From Byssovorax sp. (GTDB lineage Bacteria > Myxococcota_A > Polyangia > Polyangiales > Polyangiaceae): a stretch of DNA of 59,645 bases. The translations under genes were made by a program, and so were the position numbers. The notes under the pieces are model-generated. The model saw nothing but the letters and a program-made list of their open reading frames with translations, searched no databases and was not told the DNA's origin. Where the stretch lies: NCBI GenBank assembly GCA_025362495.1, contig JANYGI010000158.1:1-59645 (forward strand). Reading direction: 5' to 3'. Each line of letters opens with the position of its first letter. The stretch's first letter is position 1. Shown here piece by piece: positions 1 through 8,828 of the stretch.

Positions 1-33
1 GGCGATTACCCGGAGAACGTCGACGACGAGTAG
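1..33 (+). CDS. C-terminal end of a truncated upstream gene
   Basis: The first ten codons of the window read GDYPENVDDE followed by TAG at 31-33. The acidic hydrophilic tail and the lack of a competing gene suggest the end of a protein that starts before the window. The fragment is too short to name, and chance cannot be excluded. It is followed by about 220 bases without an obvious gene, which hold the inverted repeat at 122-205. Confidence 0.35.
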   Translation, partial: GDYPENVDDE

Positions 34-121
34 CCGCGCCGGAGACGACCCGGAATCGGAGGCACGGAGTCTGGGCCAGGGCGCCGATCCGCTTGAAATG
101 CCAAAAAACACCGGAAATTTA

Positions 122-205
122 ACAGGGAGGCGAGGAGACGGGGAGGTGAGAGGAAGATTGGGAAGGATTTTCCCTCGGGTCTCCCAGTCCTCCTCGCCTC
201 CCTGT
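122..205. repeat. Long inverted repeat with 16-base perfect arms
   Basis: ACAGGGAGGCGAGGAG at 122-137 is the exact reverse complement of 190-205. The loop between is purine-rich on its left side and pyrimidine-rich on its right, so the stem can extend imperfectly inward. It lies after the stop of the upstream gene and about 50 bases before the EamA-like start. It could be a terminator for the upstream gene or a structured leader. There is no U-tract next to the arm, so a classic terminator is not certain. Confidence 0.6.
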
Positions 206-254
206 GAATTCTCCGATTCTTCAACCTGTTCGGTGCTCTAGGCTCCCGCTCACG

Positions 255-683
255 ATGCCTCCGTGGTCCCTCTCGGCGCTCTGCGCCGCCGCCTTCATCA
301 CCGTCCACTACCTCACGCTCCGCGCCGCGAGCGGCCGCATCGGCGACGCCTTCGGGGCCTTTTGCCTCGAAGGATCGGCGGCCCTCGGGCTCCTGGTGAT
401 CCTCTTCTTCCGCCGCGGTCACGAGCTGTCCACCACCGGGACCGGGCTCGCGTGGGCCTGTGTCTCGGGGCTCTGCATCAGCGGCGCGACCACGCTGCTC
501 TTCGCGGCGCTGCGGCTCGGCGGGCCGGTGTCGGCGACTGGCACCATCGTCCTCGGCGGCGGCGTCGCGCTCTCCGCGCTGGTGGCGCCGTTCCTCTTCC
601 AGGAGGCGTTCACCCCGCGCCGCGCGGTCGGCGTCGCGCTCGGCATCGCGGCGATGGCCATCCTCGCGACGGAGAAGAGCTGA
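255..683 (+). CDS. Small EamA/DMT-like integral membrane protein
   Basis: This 142-residue, highly hydrophobic protein has about four to five predicted transmembrane helices. It ends in a helix typical of one EamA repeat, with a proline/arginine loop (FTPRRAVGVALG) before the last helix. Full drug/metabolite transporters carry two EamA repeats, so this half-size form would need to dimerise, as small multidrug resistance proteins do. I chose ATG 255 because the longer start at 204 lies inside the right arm of the inverted repeat and adds a hydrophilic tail unlike the family. The substrate is unknown. It converges with the kinase-like gene on the other strand, with only ten bases between the two stops. 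Confidence 0.6.
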   Translation: MPPWSLSALCAAAFITVHYLTLRAASGRIGDAFGAFCLEGSAALGLLVILFFRRGHELSTTGTGLAWACVSGLCISGATTLLFAALRLGGPVSATGTIVLGGGVALSALVAPFLFQEAFTPRRAVGVALGIAAMAILATEKS

Positions 684-693
684 CGGGCTTCGA

Positions 694-1500
694 TCAGGCG
701 CGCGGTAGCAGCAGCGCGCCGCCCACGCCGAAGCCGACGGTGATCACCAGCGCCGTGGCCGATGCGGCCACGAGGCGCGCCGCCGAGAGCGCGGCGAGCT
801 CGGCGTCGTTGAGCAAGAGCACGCGCGCCCCGGGGATCCCCGCGCGGGCGCAAACCTCGGACGCGACGTCACGATCGCCTTGCAAACCAGGGTAACTGGA
901 GCCATCGGGGCAGCCGGCGTCGTCGAGCTCGGCCGGCAGCGCGAGGACGATCGCGTCGGCCTCGCCGAGATCGCGCATCGCCGCCGCCACCGCAGAGGCC
1001 ACGAAGTCACGGAACGGATCGCGCGGATCGCCGCGATCGCCGAGCGGCCGTGTGACAGGAAGACGCTCGAAATCGCGAGGGATCCGCGCTCGGCCCGCGC
1101 GCGACGAGATCTTGATCGACGACTGCCCGACGTCGACGACCAGCCCGGCTCGCGCGCCGATCGCGTCGAGCAGATCGAGCCCGCCGGCCTCGCCCGCGAA
1201 GACGCCGCCGTGGTGAAACGGGAGGCCGATCGATCGCAGCGCGGCCTCGACCGGGGCCGTCACGCCGCCGCCGCCCGCGAAGATCGCGTCGATGGCGCGG
1301 CAGGCGGCGGGCAAGGTGATCCGCGATCGCGTCGTCGCCTCGCCGCGCCGGATCGCCTCGATGCCTTCGGCGAGCCGCGCGCCGAAATCGATCGCGTCCC
1401 GCGCCTCGAAGAGCGTCTCTCCGCGCACCTCGAGATCCCAGATCTCGAGCGCCGTCACCCGGTGAGGGCGGATCCGGGGGTGGGCGGCGTTCGCGCGCAT
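694..1500 (-). CDS. ASKHA/ROK-like sugar-kinase-fold protein, motif order apparently permuted
   Basis: The product is 268 residues. The C-terminal half has a phosphate-1-like strand (LVVDVGQSSIKI), an LLLNDAELAAL segment like the ROK interdomain Asn-Asp, and a phosphate-2-like loop (VITVGFGVGG). The N-terminal half carries a glycine-rich adenosine-like motif (IFAGGGGVTAPVEAALRSIG) followed by GEAGGLDLLDA, which normally lies at the C-terminus of ROK kinases. This order suggests a circular permutation, which is inference. I chose ATG 1500 because the longer reading frame runs into the divergent RDD gene and adds no domain-like sequence. The substrate is unknown; it may be a kinase or an inactive homologue. 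Confidence 0.5.
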   Translation of the reverse strand: MRANAAHPRIRPHRVTALEIWDLEVRGETLFEARDAIDFGARLAEGIEAIRRGEATTRSRITLPAACRAIDAIFAGGGGVTAPVEAALRSIGLPFHHGGVFAGEAGGLDLLDAIGARAGLVVDVGQSSIKISSRAGRARIPRDFERLPVTRPLGDRGDPRDPFRDFVASAVAAAMRDLGEADAIVLALPAELDDAGCPDGSSYPGLQGDRDVASEVCARAGIPGARVLLLNDAELAALSAARLVAASATALVITVGFGVGGALLLPRA

Positions 1501-1687
1501 CAGAGTCACGAAACATACTCGACACCGAGCGTCGAGCGCCGCCGCGCCTTCTTCGCCGGCTTCCCACGTGCGAGGATAGGTTGACGAAAGACGGGCAAAC
1601 ATGCTCAAGTCTCGCCCGAGCAGCGATGGGGGAGCCGCGACGATCCAGGACTCGAGAAGGTCGTTTGCGCGCGCCCACGCGCCGCCG

Positions 1688-2470
1688 ATGACGAAGCGTG
1701 ACGCCCCGCGCGAGCCGCTCGACACCACGACGGAGATCGAGACACCCGAGCACGTGCGGTTTCGCTACCACGTCGCGGGGCCGGCCAACCGCGCGCTCGC
1801 GTACCTCCTCGATCTGCTGCTCCGCGGCGGCGTGCTCATGGTCTTCGGGCTCCTCGCGGCGCTCGGCGGCATCAACGCCGGTGAGGCCACGAAGGCGGCT
1901 CACGGCGGGGTGATCCTCCTCGCGCTCTTCGTGCTCGAGTGGGGCTATTACGTCTTCTTCGAGACGATCTGGAGCGGGCGCACGCCGGGCAAACGGGTCT
2001 TCCATCTCCGCGTCGTCACCGAGGGCGGCCACCCTCTCCGCTTCGGCGACAGCCTCCTTCGCAACCTCCTCCGCGCCGCGGATTTCCTCCCCGGCGCTTA
2101 CGCCGTCGGGCTCCTCGTGATGGGCCGCGACGCGCGCTTCCGCCGCCTCGGCGACCTCGCGGCGGGCACCATCGTCGTCACCGAAGCGCGCCACGCCGTC
2201 ACCGCGCGATCACGCCTCGATCCGCCGCCCACCGCCGCCGAGCTGCGGGGGTTGCCCCAGCGACTCCCGCTCTCGGGCGAGGAGCTCGATGCCATCGATC
2301 TCTTCCTCCGTCGCGTCGGCCGCCTCGCGCCCGCCCGCGAAGAAGAGCTCGCCGAGATGGTCGCGCCGCTCTTCGCCCGCCGCGTCGGCGGTCGCTACAA
2401 GAGCGCGACTCGCTTCCTCGGTTTGCTCCACCACCGCGCCCACGAGCACCGCGAGAAGAAGAGCGGATGA
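1688..2470 (+). CDS. RDD-family membrane protein
   Basis: This 260-residue protein opens the six-gene MoxR/DUF58 operon. Its N-terminal region (TTEIETPEHVRFRYHVAGP) is typical of RDD proteins found with SpoIIM and MoxR genes. Three to four hydrophobic segments follow, with Arg near the first helix and a conserved GRTPGKRVFHLRVV loop between helices. The C-terminal third is soluble and charged, with a long helical segment. RDD proteins are integral membrane proteins of uncertain role, sometimes linked to transport. ATG 1688 was preferred to 1601 because the extra 29 residues do not resemble the family. Its stop overlaps the next start as ATGA. Confidence 0.85.
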   Translation: MTKRDAPREPLDTTTEIETPEHVRFRYHVAGPANRALAYLLDLLLRGGVLMVFGLLAALGGINAGEATKAAHGGVILLALFVLEWGYYVFFETIWSGRTPGKRVFHLRVVTEGGHPLRFGDSLLRNLLRAADFLPGAYAVGLLVMGRDARFRRLGDLAAGTIVVTEARHAVTARSRLDPPPTAAELRGLPQRLPLSGEELDAIDLFLRRVGRLAPAREEELAEMVAPLFARRVGGRYKSATRFLGLLHHRAHEHREKKSG

Positions 2471-3459
2471 CGACGCAACGCTCTCAGGACGAGTTCGTGG
2501 CCTCGCGCAAGCGCGACTGGGACGAGCTCGACGCGCTCCTCGGCACGGGCGAGCCGCTCCACCTGAAGGACGGCGCGACGATCTCGCGCGTGGCAGCGCT
2601 CTATCGCTCGCTCTGCACCGATCTCATGCGCTCGCGCGCCGCGCGTTACACCGTCGATCTCGCGAGCTACCTCGACGCTCTCGCGGGCCGCGCGCACGCC
2701 ACGCTCTACGGCGCGCAGCCGTTCCACATGCCGAGCCTCGTGGCGCTGTTCCGGCGCGATTTCCCCCGCGCTCTCCGGGCCAACTGGCGGCCCTTCGCCG
2801 TCGCCTGCGCGCTCTTCTTCGTGCCTTTCCTGATTGGCCTCCTCGGCGCGCTCGGCTCGGACGAGCTGGCGCTCAAGGTCCTCCCCGGCTCGGTCCTCGA
2901 AGGGATGGCGAACGCCTACTCGAAGGGCTTCGACGCCGGACGCGACGCGGGCGCGGGCGCGGGCATGGCCGGATTCTACGTCTACAACAACGTGGGTATC
3001 GCCTTTCGCTGCTTCGCGACAGGCATCCTCTTCGGCACGGGCAGCCTCTTCTTCCTGCTCTACAACGGCCTCTACACCGGCGTCGTCGCTGGCTACGTGA
3101 TGAGCGCGGGCCACGGCGCCAACATCTGGACGTTCATGTGCGGCCACGCCCCCTTCGAGCTGACGGCCATCGTCATCGCCGGCGGAGCGGGCCTGCAGAT
3201 GGGCTATTCCCTCGTCGACACCGGGGGCCTGACCCGCACCGGCTCCCTCCGCCGCGCGGCCCCGGCGATCACGCGGCAGATCCTCGGAGCGGGGATGATG
3301 CTGCTCATCGCCGCGCTGATCGAGGGCTTCTGGTCACCGTCGTCGGCGCCGGCTCCGCTCAAGTGGGCGGTGTCGTTCGTCTTCACCACGCTCGTCGTGC
3401 TCTATCTGGCGCTGGCCGGGCGGGGCGCGGATCGTCGCCGGGAGAGTGCCAGTCCATGA
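2467..3459 (+). CDS. SpoIIM-like (stage II sporulation protein M family) membrane protein
   Basis: The product is 330 residues. A soluble helical N-terminal region (about 1-105) precedes five to six membrane helices with the small-residue-rich loops typical of the SpoIIM/DUF95 family, for example FRCFATGILFGTGSLFFLLYNG and HAPFELTAIVIAGGAGL. In Bacillus, SpoIIM acts in engulfment. In operons like this one, family members occur with RDD, MoxR and DUF58 proteins outside any sporulation context and their role is not established. Its start overlaps the RDD stop and its stop overlaps the following start, both as ATGA, implying translational coupling. Confidence 0.85.
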   Translation: MTTQRSQDEFVASRKRDWDELDALLGTGEPLHLKDGATISRVAALYRSLCTDLMRSRAARYTVDLASYLDALAGRAHATLYGAQPFHMPSLVALFRRDFPRALRANWRPFAVACALFFVPFLIGLLGALGSDELALKVLPGSVLEGMANAYSKGFDAGRDAGAGAGMAGFYVYNNVGIAFRCFATGILFGTGSLFFLLYNGLYTGVVAGYVMSAGHGANIWTFMCGHAPFELTAIVIAGGAGLQMGYSLVDTGGLTRTGSLRRAAPAITRQILGAGMMLLIAALIEGFWSPSSAPAPLKWAVSFVFTTLVVLYLALAGRGADRRRESASP

Positions 3460-4256
3460 ACCTCGGCGCCTCGGCGATCGTGCTGCGACCCCGCTCGCTG
3501 GCCGAGATCCTCGATCTCGCCTGCCGGCTCTCGTGCGGCCTCGCGCTCGGGCTGTACCTGCGCCTCGCGGCCGTCGTGCTCCTCCCGTGCCTCGTCGCGT
3601 GCCTCGCGCTGCGCTACGCCGCTGGCTGGTCGTGGCCCGTCGTCTGGATCGTCGCCGTCGGGCTCGGCGCGATCACCCAGGGGGCATTCACGGTCGCCGT
3701 CGGTCGACTCCTGTTCTCCGAAGCGCTGACGACGCGCGGCGTGCTCCGCCTCTTCTCGCGTCGACTCGGCACCTACCTCGCCGCGCTCGCGCTGAGCCGG
3801 GCGCTGCTCGCGCTGGCGGCGCTCCCGTTCTTCCTCGGGCTCCCTTTCGTGTGGCCGCGCGTGCTCGTCGTCCACGAGGCGAGCTTGCTCGAAGGCGCGG
3901 GCCCGAGCGACGCGATCTCGCGCGCCGGTCGCTTCATCGCCGGTCGCGGCACGAGCGCGCTCGCGGCGCTGGTGGCCTTCGTGGTCGTCCAGGCCGGCCT
4001 CACCGCGGCCGCGGAGATCCTCGGTCAAGGCCTCGTGGACGAGCTGCTCCAGCTCGGAACCCCGTTTGGATCGGTCGTCGCCGACGGCGGCTCGGCCTTC
4101 GCGCTCGCCGGATTCTTCCTCTCGGTCCCGTACCTCGCGACGGCCAGGTTCCTCTATTACCTCGACTCGAGGACGCGCTCCGACGGGTGGGACGTGCAGG
4201 TTCGCTTCATGGCCATCGCGGCGCAGGCCTCGGCCCAAGGGCGGCAGGCGGCGTGA
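3456..4256 (+). CDS. Polytopic membrane protein of the MoxR/RDD operon
   Basis: This 266-residue protein has five to six hydrophobic segments and ends in a soluble tail (YYLDSRTRSDGWDVQVRFMA). That tail resembles the tail of membrane proteins related to the glycerophosphodiesterase membrane domain, which are often encoded between SpoIIM and DUF4129 genes. No catalytic motif is visible. A role as a membrane partner of the MoxR/DUF58 machine is inferred from position only. It overlaps the SpoIIM-like stop (ATGA), and its own TGA shares one base with the next ATG. Confidence 0.6.
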   Translation: MNLGASAIVLRPRSLAEILDLACRLSCGLALGLYLRLAAVVLLPCLVACLALRYAAGWSWPVVWIVAVGLGAITQGAFTVAVGRLLFSEALTTRGVLRLFSRRLGTYLAALALSRALLALAALPFFLGLPFVWPRVLVVHEASLLEGAGPSDAISRAGRFIAGRGTSALAALVAFVVVQAGLTAAAEILGQGLVDELLQLGTPFGSVVADGGSAFALAGFFLSVPYLATARFLYYLDSRTRSDGWDVQVRFMAIAAQASAQGRQAA

Positions 4257-6370
4257 TGGTCAATCGCGCGCTCTCCTCGTCACCCGGTCGACATGCCGTG
4301 TCCGCGGCGCTCGTCCTCGCGGCGCTCGCGTGCTCATCAGGTCTCCTCGCCGCGCCCTCCGATCCCGGGCCCGCGGTGCGTGCGGTCCTGTCCGACGAGC
4401 GGTATCGGTTCTGCCACGAGGCCGATTACCCCCTCTCGGCCGACGAGCACGCCTGGTGTCCAGTCCTGACCGAGTCGAGCGACGTTTGCCCCTCGCTCGC
4501 GCGGGCCTGCGCGGCGCCGCCGGTCGCGGCGAGCGCGGGGCCTCGCACGCCCCATCGGCCCGACGAGAAACCCCCCGAGACGAAGCCCGAAGAGCCCACG
4601 GCACCGCCGCCGCAGCAGCCGCAGGGCGACGCGCGGCCGCACAGCGAGCCCGATGGCGTCTCCGTCGCGCCGTCGCTCAGCCTCGCTTCACAGGTGCTCT
4701 TCATCGGCGTCATCGTCGCGTTCCTGTTCGTCGTCGGTCGAGCGCTCGCCAGGTCGTTCTTCCGCGGCGCCGGCAGCGAGCCCTTGCCCGACGACGCCGC
4801 GCCGGCGCCCGCCGCAGAAGCCGCGGCGCCGATCGCGCGCGGCCCCGTCGAGACCGACGTCGATCGCCTCCTCGCGCGGGCGCGGGCCGCGGGCGCGCGC
4901 GGCGAGTACGCGCGCGCCATCGACGACGCCTACGCGGCGCTCCTCCGCCGCCTCGACGCGGACGGCGCCATCGACATCCACCCCTCGCGCACCAACGGCG
5001 ACTACGTGCGGCAGCTCCGCGATCGCGCCGTGCGCGGCGCCATGCGCGAGGTCGTGCGCGAGGTCGAGCAGGTCCAGTTCGGCGCGACGGCGCCCTCGGA
5101 GCGCGCCTTCCGCGCCGTGCTCGATCGGGTCGTCCCGCTCGTGAGCCGGGCCCTCGTCCTCGCGCTCTTCTGCCTGGGCGCGTCGGCCGTCGTCTCGTGC
5201 TCACCCCTTGGTGTAGAATCAACACGAACCGAGGCCGTCGGCGCTTCGCCCTCGGGCTCGCAGGCCCTCTTCGAGGTCCTCGCGAAGCATGGCTTCCGCG
5301 TCGAGCGCCGCACCGCGCCGCTTTACACGCTCACCGGCGCGAAGACCGTCGTCCTCCGCGCGGCGACGCCGATCGACGCCACGACCTGGGCGCACCTCCT
5401 CGCGTGGGTCGACACCGGCGGTCGCCTCGTCATCGCCGGCGTGCGCCCGCTCCCGCCCCAGCTCCACCTCGCGATCGGCGCGACCACGCTGCCCGGCACG
5501 GTGCTCACGATCGACGAGGAAACCAGCCTCGTTCACGACAACGCCGAGCTCCACGTCCCCCCGGGCCCGGTGCTCCTCGACGCCGAGGGTAGCGCCGACG
5601 ACGGCTCCTCCGCGAGCCGGCCGCTGCTGCTGCGCGGCGACGCGACCTACGCCGTCTCGCTCACTCGCGGCGCGGGCAGGCTGGTGGTCTTCGCCGACGA
5701 TCGCCTCTTCACCAACGCCGCGCTCCTCGCCCCGGGCAACGCGGGGTTCGTCGTGCAGCTCCTGCAATCGTTCCCCGGCCCGCGCGAGATCGAGCTCACC
5801 GACGGGTGGACGGGCGTGGGCGCGTCGACGCCGTTCGCGGCCGTCGAGCACGCGAACTTGCTGCCGATGATAGCGCAGCTCTTCGCGCTCCTTTCGCTGC
5901 TCTACCTGTGGAAGGGCACGCCCTTCGCGCGCCTGCGCGATCCGCCGGCCGAGACGCGGCGCGCCTTCGCCGATCACGCGCGCGCGCTCGGCCTCGCCTA
6001 CGGCCGCGCGCGAGCCTCGAAGCACGTGCTCGGCCTCTACGCGTCGTGGGCGCTCGATCGTCTGCGCGAGCGCGTGCAGCGCGGCGGTCGGCAAGGCCTC
6101 CTCCCGCTCGCCGAGGCCATCGCCGCGCGCACCGGCCGCTCCGAGGCCGACGTGATGCGCGTGCTCGTCGAGGCCAGCGGCGCGCGCGAAGACGCCGCGC
6201 CCCTCTCGACGCGCTCGCCCCGATCGACGCGTTTCGACGCAGAAAAGAAGCCTATTCGTGACGAGCACGCCGCCGACCTCGCCTTGATGCACGAGCTCGA
6301 GGGCTTCCTCGGCGCCACCGGCCGCCGACACCCGGCGCGCCGATCCTCGAAAGAGAACCCCCCCGCATGA
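4256..6370 (+). CDS. DUF4129-DUF4350 fusion membrane protein
   Basis: The product is 704 residues. It has a signal-like first helix, a Pro/Ala-rich periplasmic stretch and a transmembrane helix near 150. A DUF4129 region then contains the conserved pattern YARAIDDAYAALLRRLDADG followed by HPSRTNGDYVRQL. A second helix (about 300) leads directly into a DUF4350 region with the characteristic SPSGSQALFEVLAKHGFRVE. A further helix near 545 is followed by a soluble C-terminal part rich in Arg and Asp. These two domains are usually separate neighbouring genes. Here there is one uninterrupted frame with no internal stop or restart site. DUF4350 proteins are thought to be periplasmic partners of MoxR systems, which remains unproven. 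Confidence 0.8.
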   Translation: MVNRALSSSPGRHAVSAALVLAALACSSGLLAAPSDPGPAVRAVLSDERYRFCHEADYPLSADEHAWCPVLTESSDVCPSLARACAAPPVAASAGPRTPHRPDEKPPETKPEEPTAPPPQQPQGDARPHSEPDGVSVAPSLSLASQVLFIGVIVAFLFVVGRALARSFFRGAGSEPLPDDAAPAPAAEAAAPIARGPVETDVDRLLARARAAGARGEYARAIDDAYAALLRRLDADGAIDIHPSRTNGDYVRQLRDRAVRGAMREVVREVEQVQFGATAPSERAFRAVLDRVVPLVSRALVLALFCLGASAVVSCSPLGVESTRTEAVGASPSGSQALFEVLAKHGFRVERRTAPLYTLTGAKTVVLRAATPIDATTWAHLLAWVDTGGRLVIAGVRPLPPQLHLAIGATTLPGTVLTIDEETSLVHDNAELHVPPGPVLLDAEGSADDGSSASRPLLLRGDATYAVSLTRGAGRLVVFADDRLFTNAALLAPGNAGFVVQLLQSFPGPREIELTDGWTGVGASTPFAAVEHANLLPMIAQLFALLSLLYLWKGTPFARLRDPPAETRRAFADHARALGLAYGRARASKHVLGLYASWALDRLRERVQRGGRQGLLPLAEAIAARTGRSEADVMRVLVEASGAREDAAPLSTRSPRSTRFDAEKKPIRDEHAADLALMHELEGFLGATGRRHPARRSSKENPPA

Positions 6371-7338
6371 TGTCCATCCCCGACTACCGCGATCGTTTCG
6401 AGAGCATCCAGAAGGAGGCCGCGCGCGTGCTCCTCGGGCAGGACGATCTCGTCCTCCACACGCTGGTAGCGGTGCTCGCCGGCGGTCACGTCCTGATCGA
6501 GGGCGTGCCCGGCCTCGGCAAGACGCTGCTCGTCCGCACCCTCTCGCACGTGCTGGGCGCGACGTTCAAGCGGATCCAGTTCACCCCGGATCTGATGCCC
6601 AGCGACGTCACCGGCGGCAACGTCTTCAACCAGAAGGAAGACCGCTTCGTCTTCCACGAGGGGCCGCTCTTCACGCAGCTCCTGCTCGCCGACGAGATCA
6701 ACCGCGCTCCCGCGAAGACGCAGTCGTCGCTGCTGGAGGCGATGCAAGATCTCGCGGTCAGCTCCGACGGCGTGACGCGCGCGCTGCCCGATCCATTCTT
6801 CGTGCTCGCCACGCAGAACCCGATCGAGTCGCAGGGCACGTACCCGCTCCCGGAGGCGCAGCTCGATCGCTTCCTGCTCAAGCTCAACGTCGTCCACCCC
6901 ACGGCCGAGGTCGAGAAGCAGATCCTCCGCAACCACGCCCAGGGCTTCAACGCGGCTCGCCTCGAAGACTGCGGCCTCACCCGTGTCGCCACGGCCGAAG
7001 ATCTCCGCGCCATGCGCCGCACCCTCACCACGGTGCGCGTCGACGAGGGGATCATCGACTACATCACCGACATCGTCGGGCGCAGCCGCGCGCACCGCTC
7101 CGTGTACCTCGGCGCCTCGCCGCGCGCTTCGATTGGCCTGCTCTCGGTCGCGCGCGCGCTCGCGGCCTCCGAGGGGCGCGAGTTCGTGATCCCCGACGAC
7201 GTGAAGGCGCTCGCCCCCGCGGTCCTGCGCCACCGGCTGATCCTCCATCCCGACGCTGAAATCGAGGGGATCAGCGCCGACGACTGCGTCGCCGACATCC
7301 TGCGCGAGGCCAAGGTACCGAAGACCGCCGCCTCATGA
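6367..7338 (+). CDS. MoxR-type AAA+ ATPase
   Basis: This 323-residue ATPase shows Walker A (GVPGLGKTLLV), Walker B with the MoxR signature (LLADEINRAPAKTQSSLLEA), sensor 1 (VLATQNPIESQGTYPLPEAQ) and an Arg finger segment (LDRFLLKL). Length and motifs match the MoxR family. These cytoplasmic ring ATPases act as chaperones for vWA partners, and the DUF58 vWA protein is encoded immediately downstream with an ATGA overlap. Start 6367 is chosen because it gives the four-base overlap with the fusion gene; ATG 6370 is an equally plausible start one codon later. Confidence 0.95.
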   Translation: MMSIPDYRDRFESIQKEAARVLLGQDDLVLHTLVAVLAGGHVLIEGVPGLGKTLLVRTLSHVLGATFKRIQFTPDLMPSDVTGGNVFNQKEDRFVFHEGPLFTQLLLADEINRAPAKTQSSLLEAMQDLAVSSDGVTRALPDPFFVLATQNPIESQGTYPLPEAQLDRFLLKLNVVHPTAEVEKQILRNHAQGFNAARLEDCGLTRVATAEDLRAMRRTLTTVRVDEGIIDYITDIVGRSRAHRSVYLGASPRASIGLLSVARALAASEGREFVIPDDVKALAPAVLRHRLILHPDAEIEGISADDCVADILREAKVPKTAAS

Positions 7339-8630
7339 TCCCCGCGCGCGCTCTCGTCCTGCTGGCGCTGTTCCCGCTCGGCCTCGCGGTGGCGACGCTG
7401 CTCGATCGCACGCTGCTCTACCCGATGCTCGCGGTCGATCTCGCCATCGCGCTGCTCGCGGGCTTCGACGCGCTGCTCGCGCGCCGCGCGCTGATCACCG
7501 TCCACCGCCACGCGCCGGCCGTCTTCTCGATCGGCAAGCCCAACGTCGTCACGCTCGAGGTGCGATCGAGCGCGCGCCGCCGCCTCGCCGTGAGCGTGAC
7601 CGACGATCTCTTCGCCACGGCCGGCTCCGCCGATCTCCCGCTCTCGCTCGACCTCGCCCCGGGCGGACGCGAGACGGCGCGCTACCGGGTGATCCCGAGC
7701 CGCCGCGGCGCCCACTCCCTCGGCGATCACCACGTGCGGTATCCATCGCCGTTCGGCTTCTGGATCCGGCAAATCACCCTCGCGGCCGAGCTGCCGGTCA
7801 AGGTCTATCCCGACGTTCAGGCGGTGCGCGCGTACGATCTCCTCGCGCGGCAAGATCGCGATCCCTCGGCTTCGCGCGCGTCGCGACGCCGCGGCGGCGA
7901 GAGCGAGTTCGAGCGCCTCCGGGAGTACCGCCGCGGGGACGAGTACCGATCGATCGACTGGAAGGCGACGGCGCGCCGCCAGAAGCTGATCAGCCGCGAA
8001 TACCAGCTCGAGAGCAACCAGAGCCTGCTCTTCGTGCTCGACGCCGGGCGCCTGATGACGGCGCGCTCGGCCGGGCTCTCGCTCTTCGATCACGCCCTCA
8101 ATGCGACGCTGATGCTCTCGCACATCGCGGCGCGCGGCGGCGATCGCGTCGGGCTCCTGGCCTTCGCGGGCGAGATCACGAGCTACGCGCCGCCGGCCCG
8201 GGGCGCGGGCGCCGCGCGGCAGATCATCCAGGCGGGGTACGATCTCCACCCCGAGCTGGTCGAGTCGAACTACGGCGCCGCGTTCGAGCACATCGGCCTC
8301 TGCGTGCGCCAGCGCAGCCTCGTCGTCCTGTTCACCCAGGTGGTCGACGAGGTCGCGGCGGCCGAGCTCGTGAGGATGATGCGCGGCGTGCTCCCGCGGC
8401 ACCTGCCGCTGATGGTGCTCCTGCGCGACGTGGAGATCGACGAGCTCGTCGAGGGCGCGGCCGTCGATCCGTACCTGCGCGGCGCCGCGGCCGAGCTCGT
8501 CGGCTGGCACGATCGGCTCGTGCACGACCTGAAGAAGCACGGCGCCCTGGTGCTCGACGTCACCCCGGCCGAGCTGACTCCGCAGCTCATCAATCGCTAT
8601 CTGGAAATCAAGGCCCGTCACCTGCTTTGA
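7335..8630 (+). CDS. DUF58 protein with vWA-like domain
   Basis: The product is 431 residues. Two hydrophobic segments at the N-terminus form a membrane anchor, followed by a beta-sandwich region. The DUF58 signature is clear: SEFERLREYRRGDEYRSIDW, then KATARRQKLISREY. The vWA-like part (LLFVLDAGRLMT) has a degenerate MIDAS, with Gly-Arg where DxSxS is canonical, so metal binding may be lost. DUF58 proteins are the usual partners of MoxR ATPases. This is the last gene of the operon; the next gene starts about 200 bases downstream. Confidence 0.9.
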   Translation: MIPARALVLLALFPLGLAVATLLDRTLLYPMLAVDLAIALLAGFDALLARRALITVHRHAPAVFSIGKPNVVTLEVRSSARRRLAVSVTDDLFATAGSADLPLSLDLAPGGRETARYRVIPSRRGAHSLGDHHVRYPSPFGFWIRQITLAAELPVKVYPDVQAVRAYDLLARQDRDPSASRASRRRGGESEFERLREYRRGDEYRSIDWKATARRQKLISREYQLESNQSLLFVLDAGRLMTARSAGLSLFDHALNATLMLSHIAARGGDRVGLLAFAGEITSYAPPARGAGAARQIIQAGYDLHPELVESNYGAAFEHIGLCVRQRSLVVLFTQVVDEVAAAELVRMMRGVLPRHLPLMVLLRDVEIDELVEGAAVDPYLRGAAAELVGWHDRLVHDLKKHGALVLDVTPAELTPQLINRYLEIKARHLL

Positions 8631-8828
8631 GCGCGAGGTGCGTAACCATTGTGGCGAGCTGCGTAGCTGATGACGCGGCGCTCGTGGCCGGTGGAGCGCG
8701 TCATTGCGAAAGTTCCGGACTCTAACCGCATTCTCAGTTTTTTCATCGTCGACGTGAATCGTGGTGGCATCGGGTCGTCAAAGACTGACTTTCCGCGAAA
8801 ACCCTGCCCCTTGCTTCCCGGAGTGACC

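Noticed and set aside
8631-8828. Possible -24/-12 or -35/-10 promoter before the barrel gene
   Set aside because: No stretch fits TGGCAC-N5-TTGC spacing or a good -35/-10 pair closely enough to claim.
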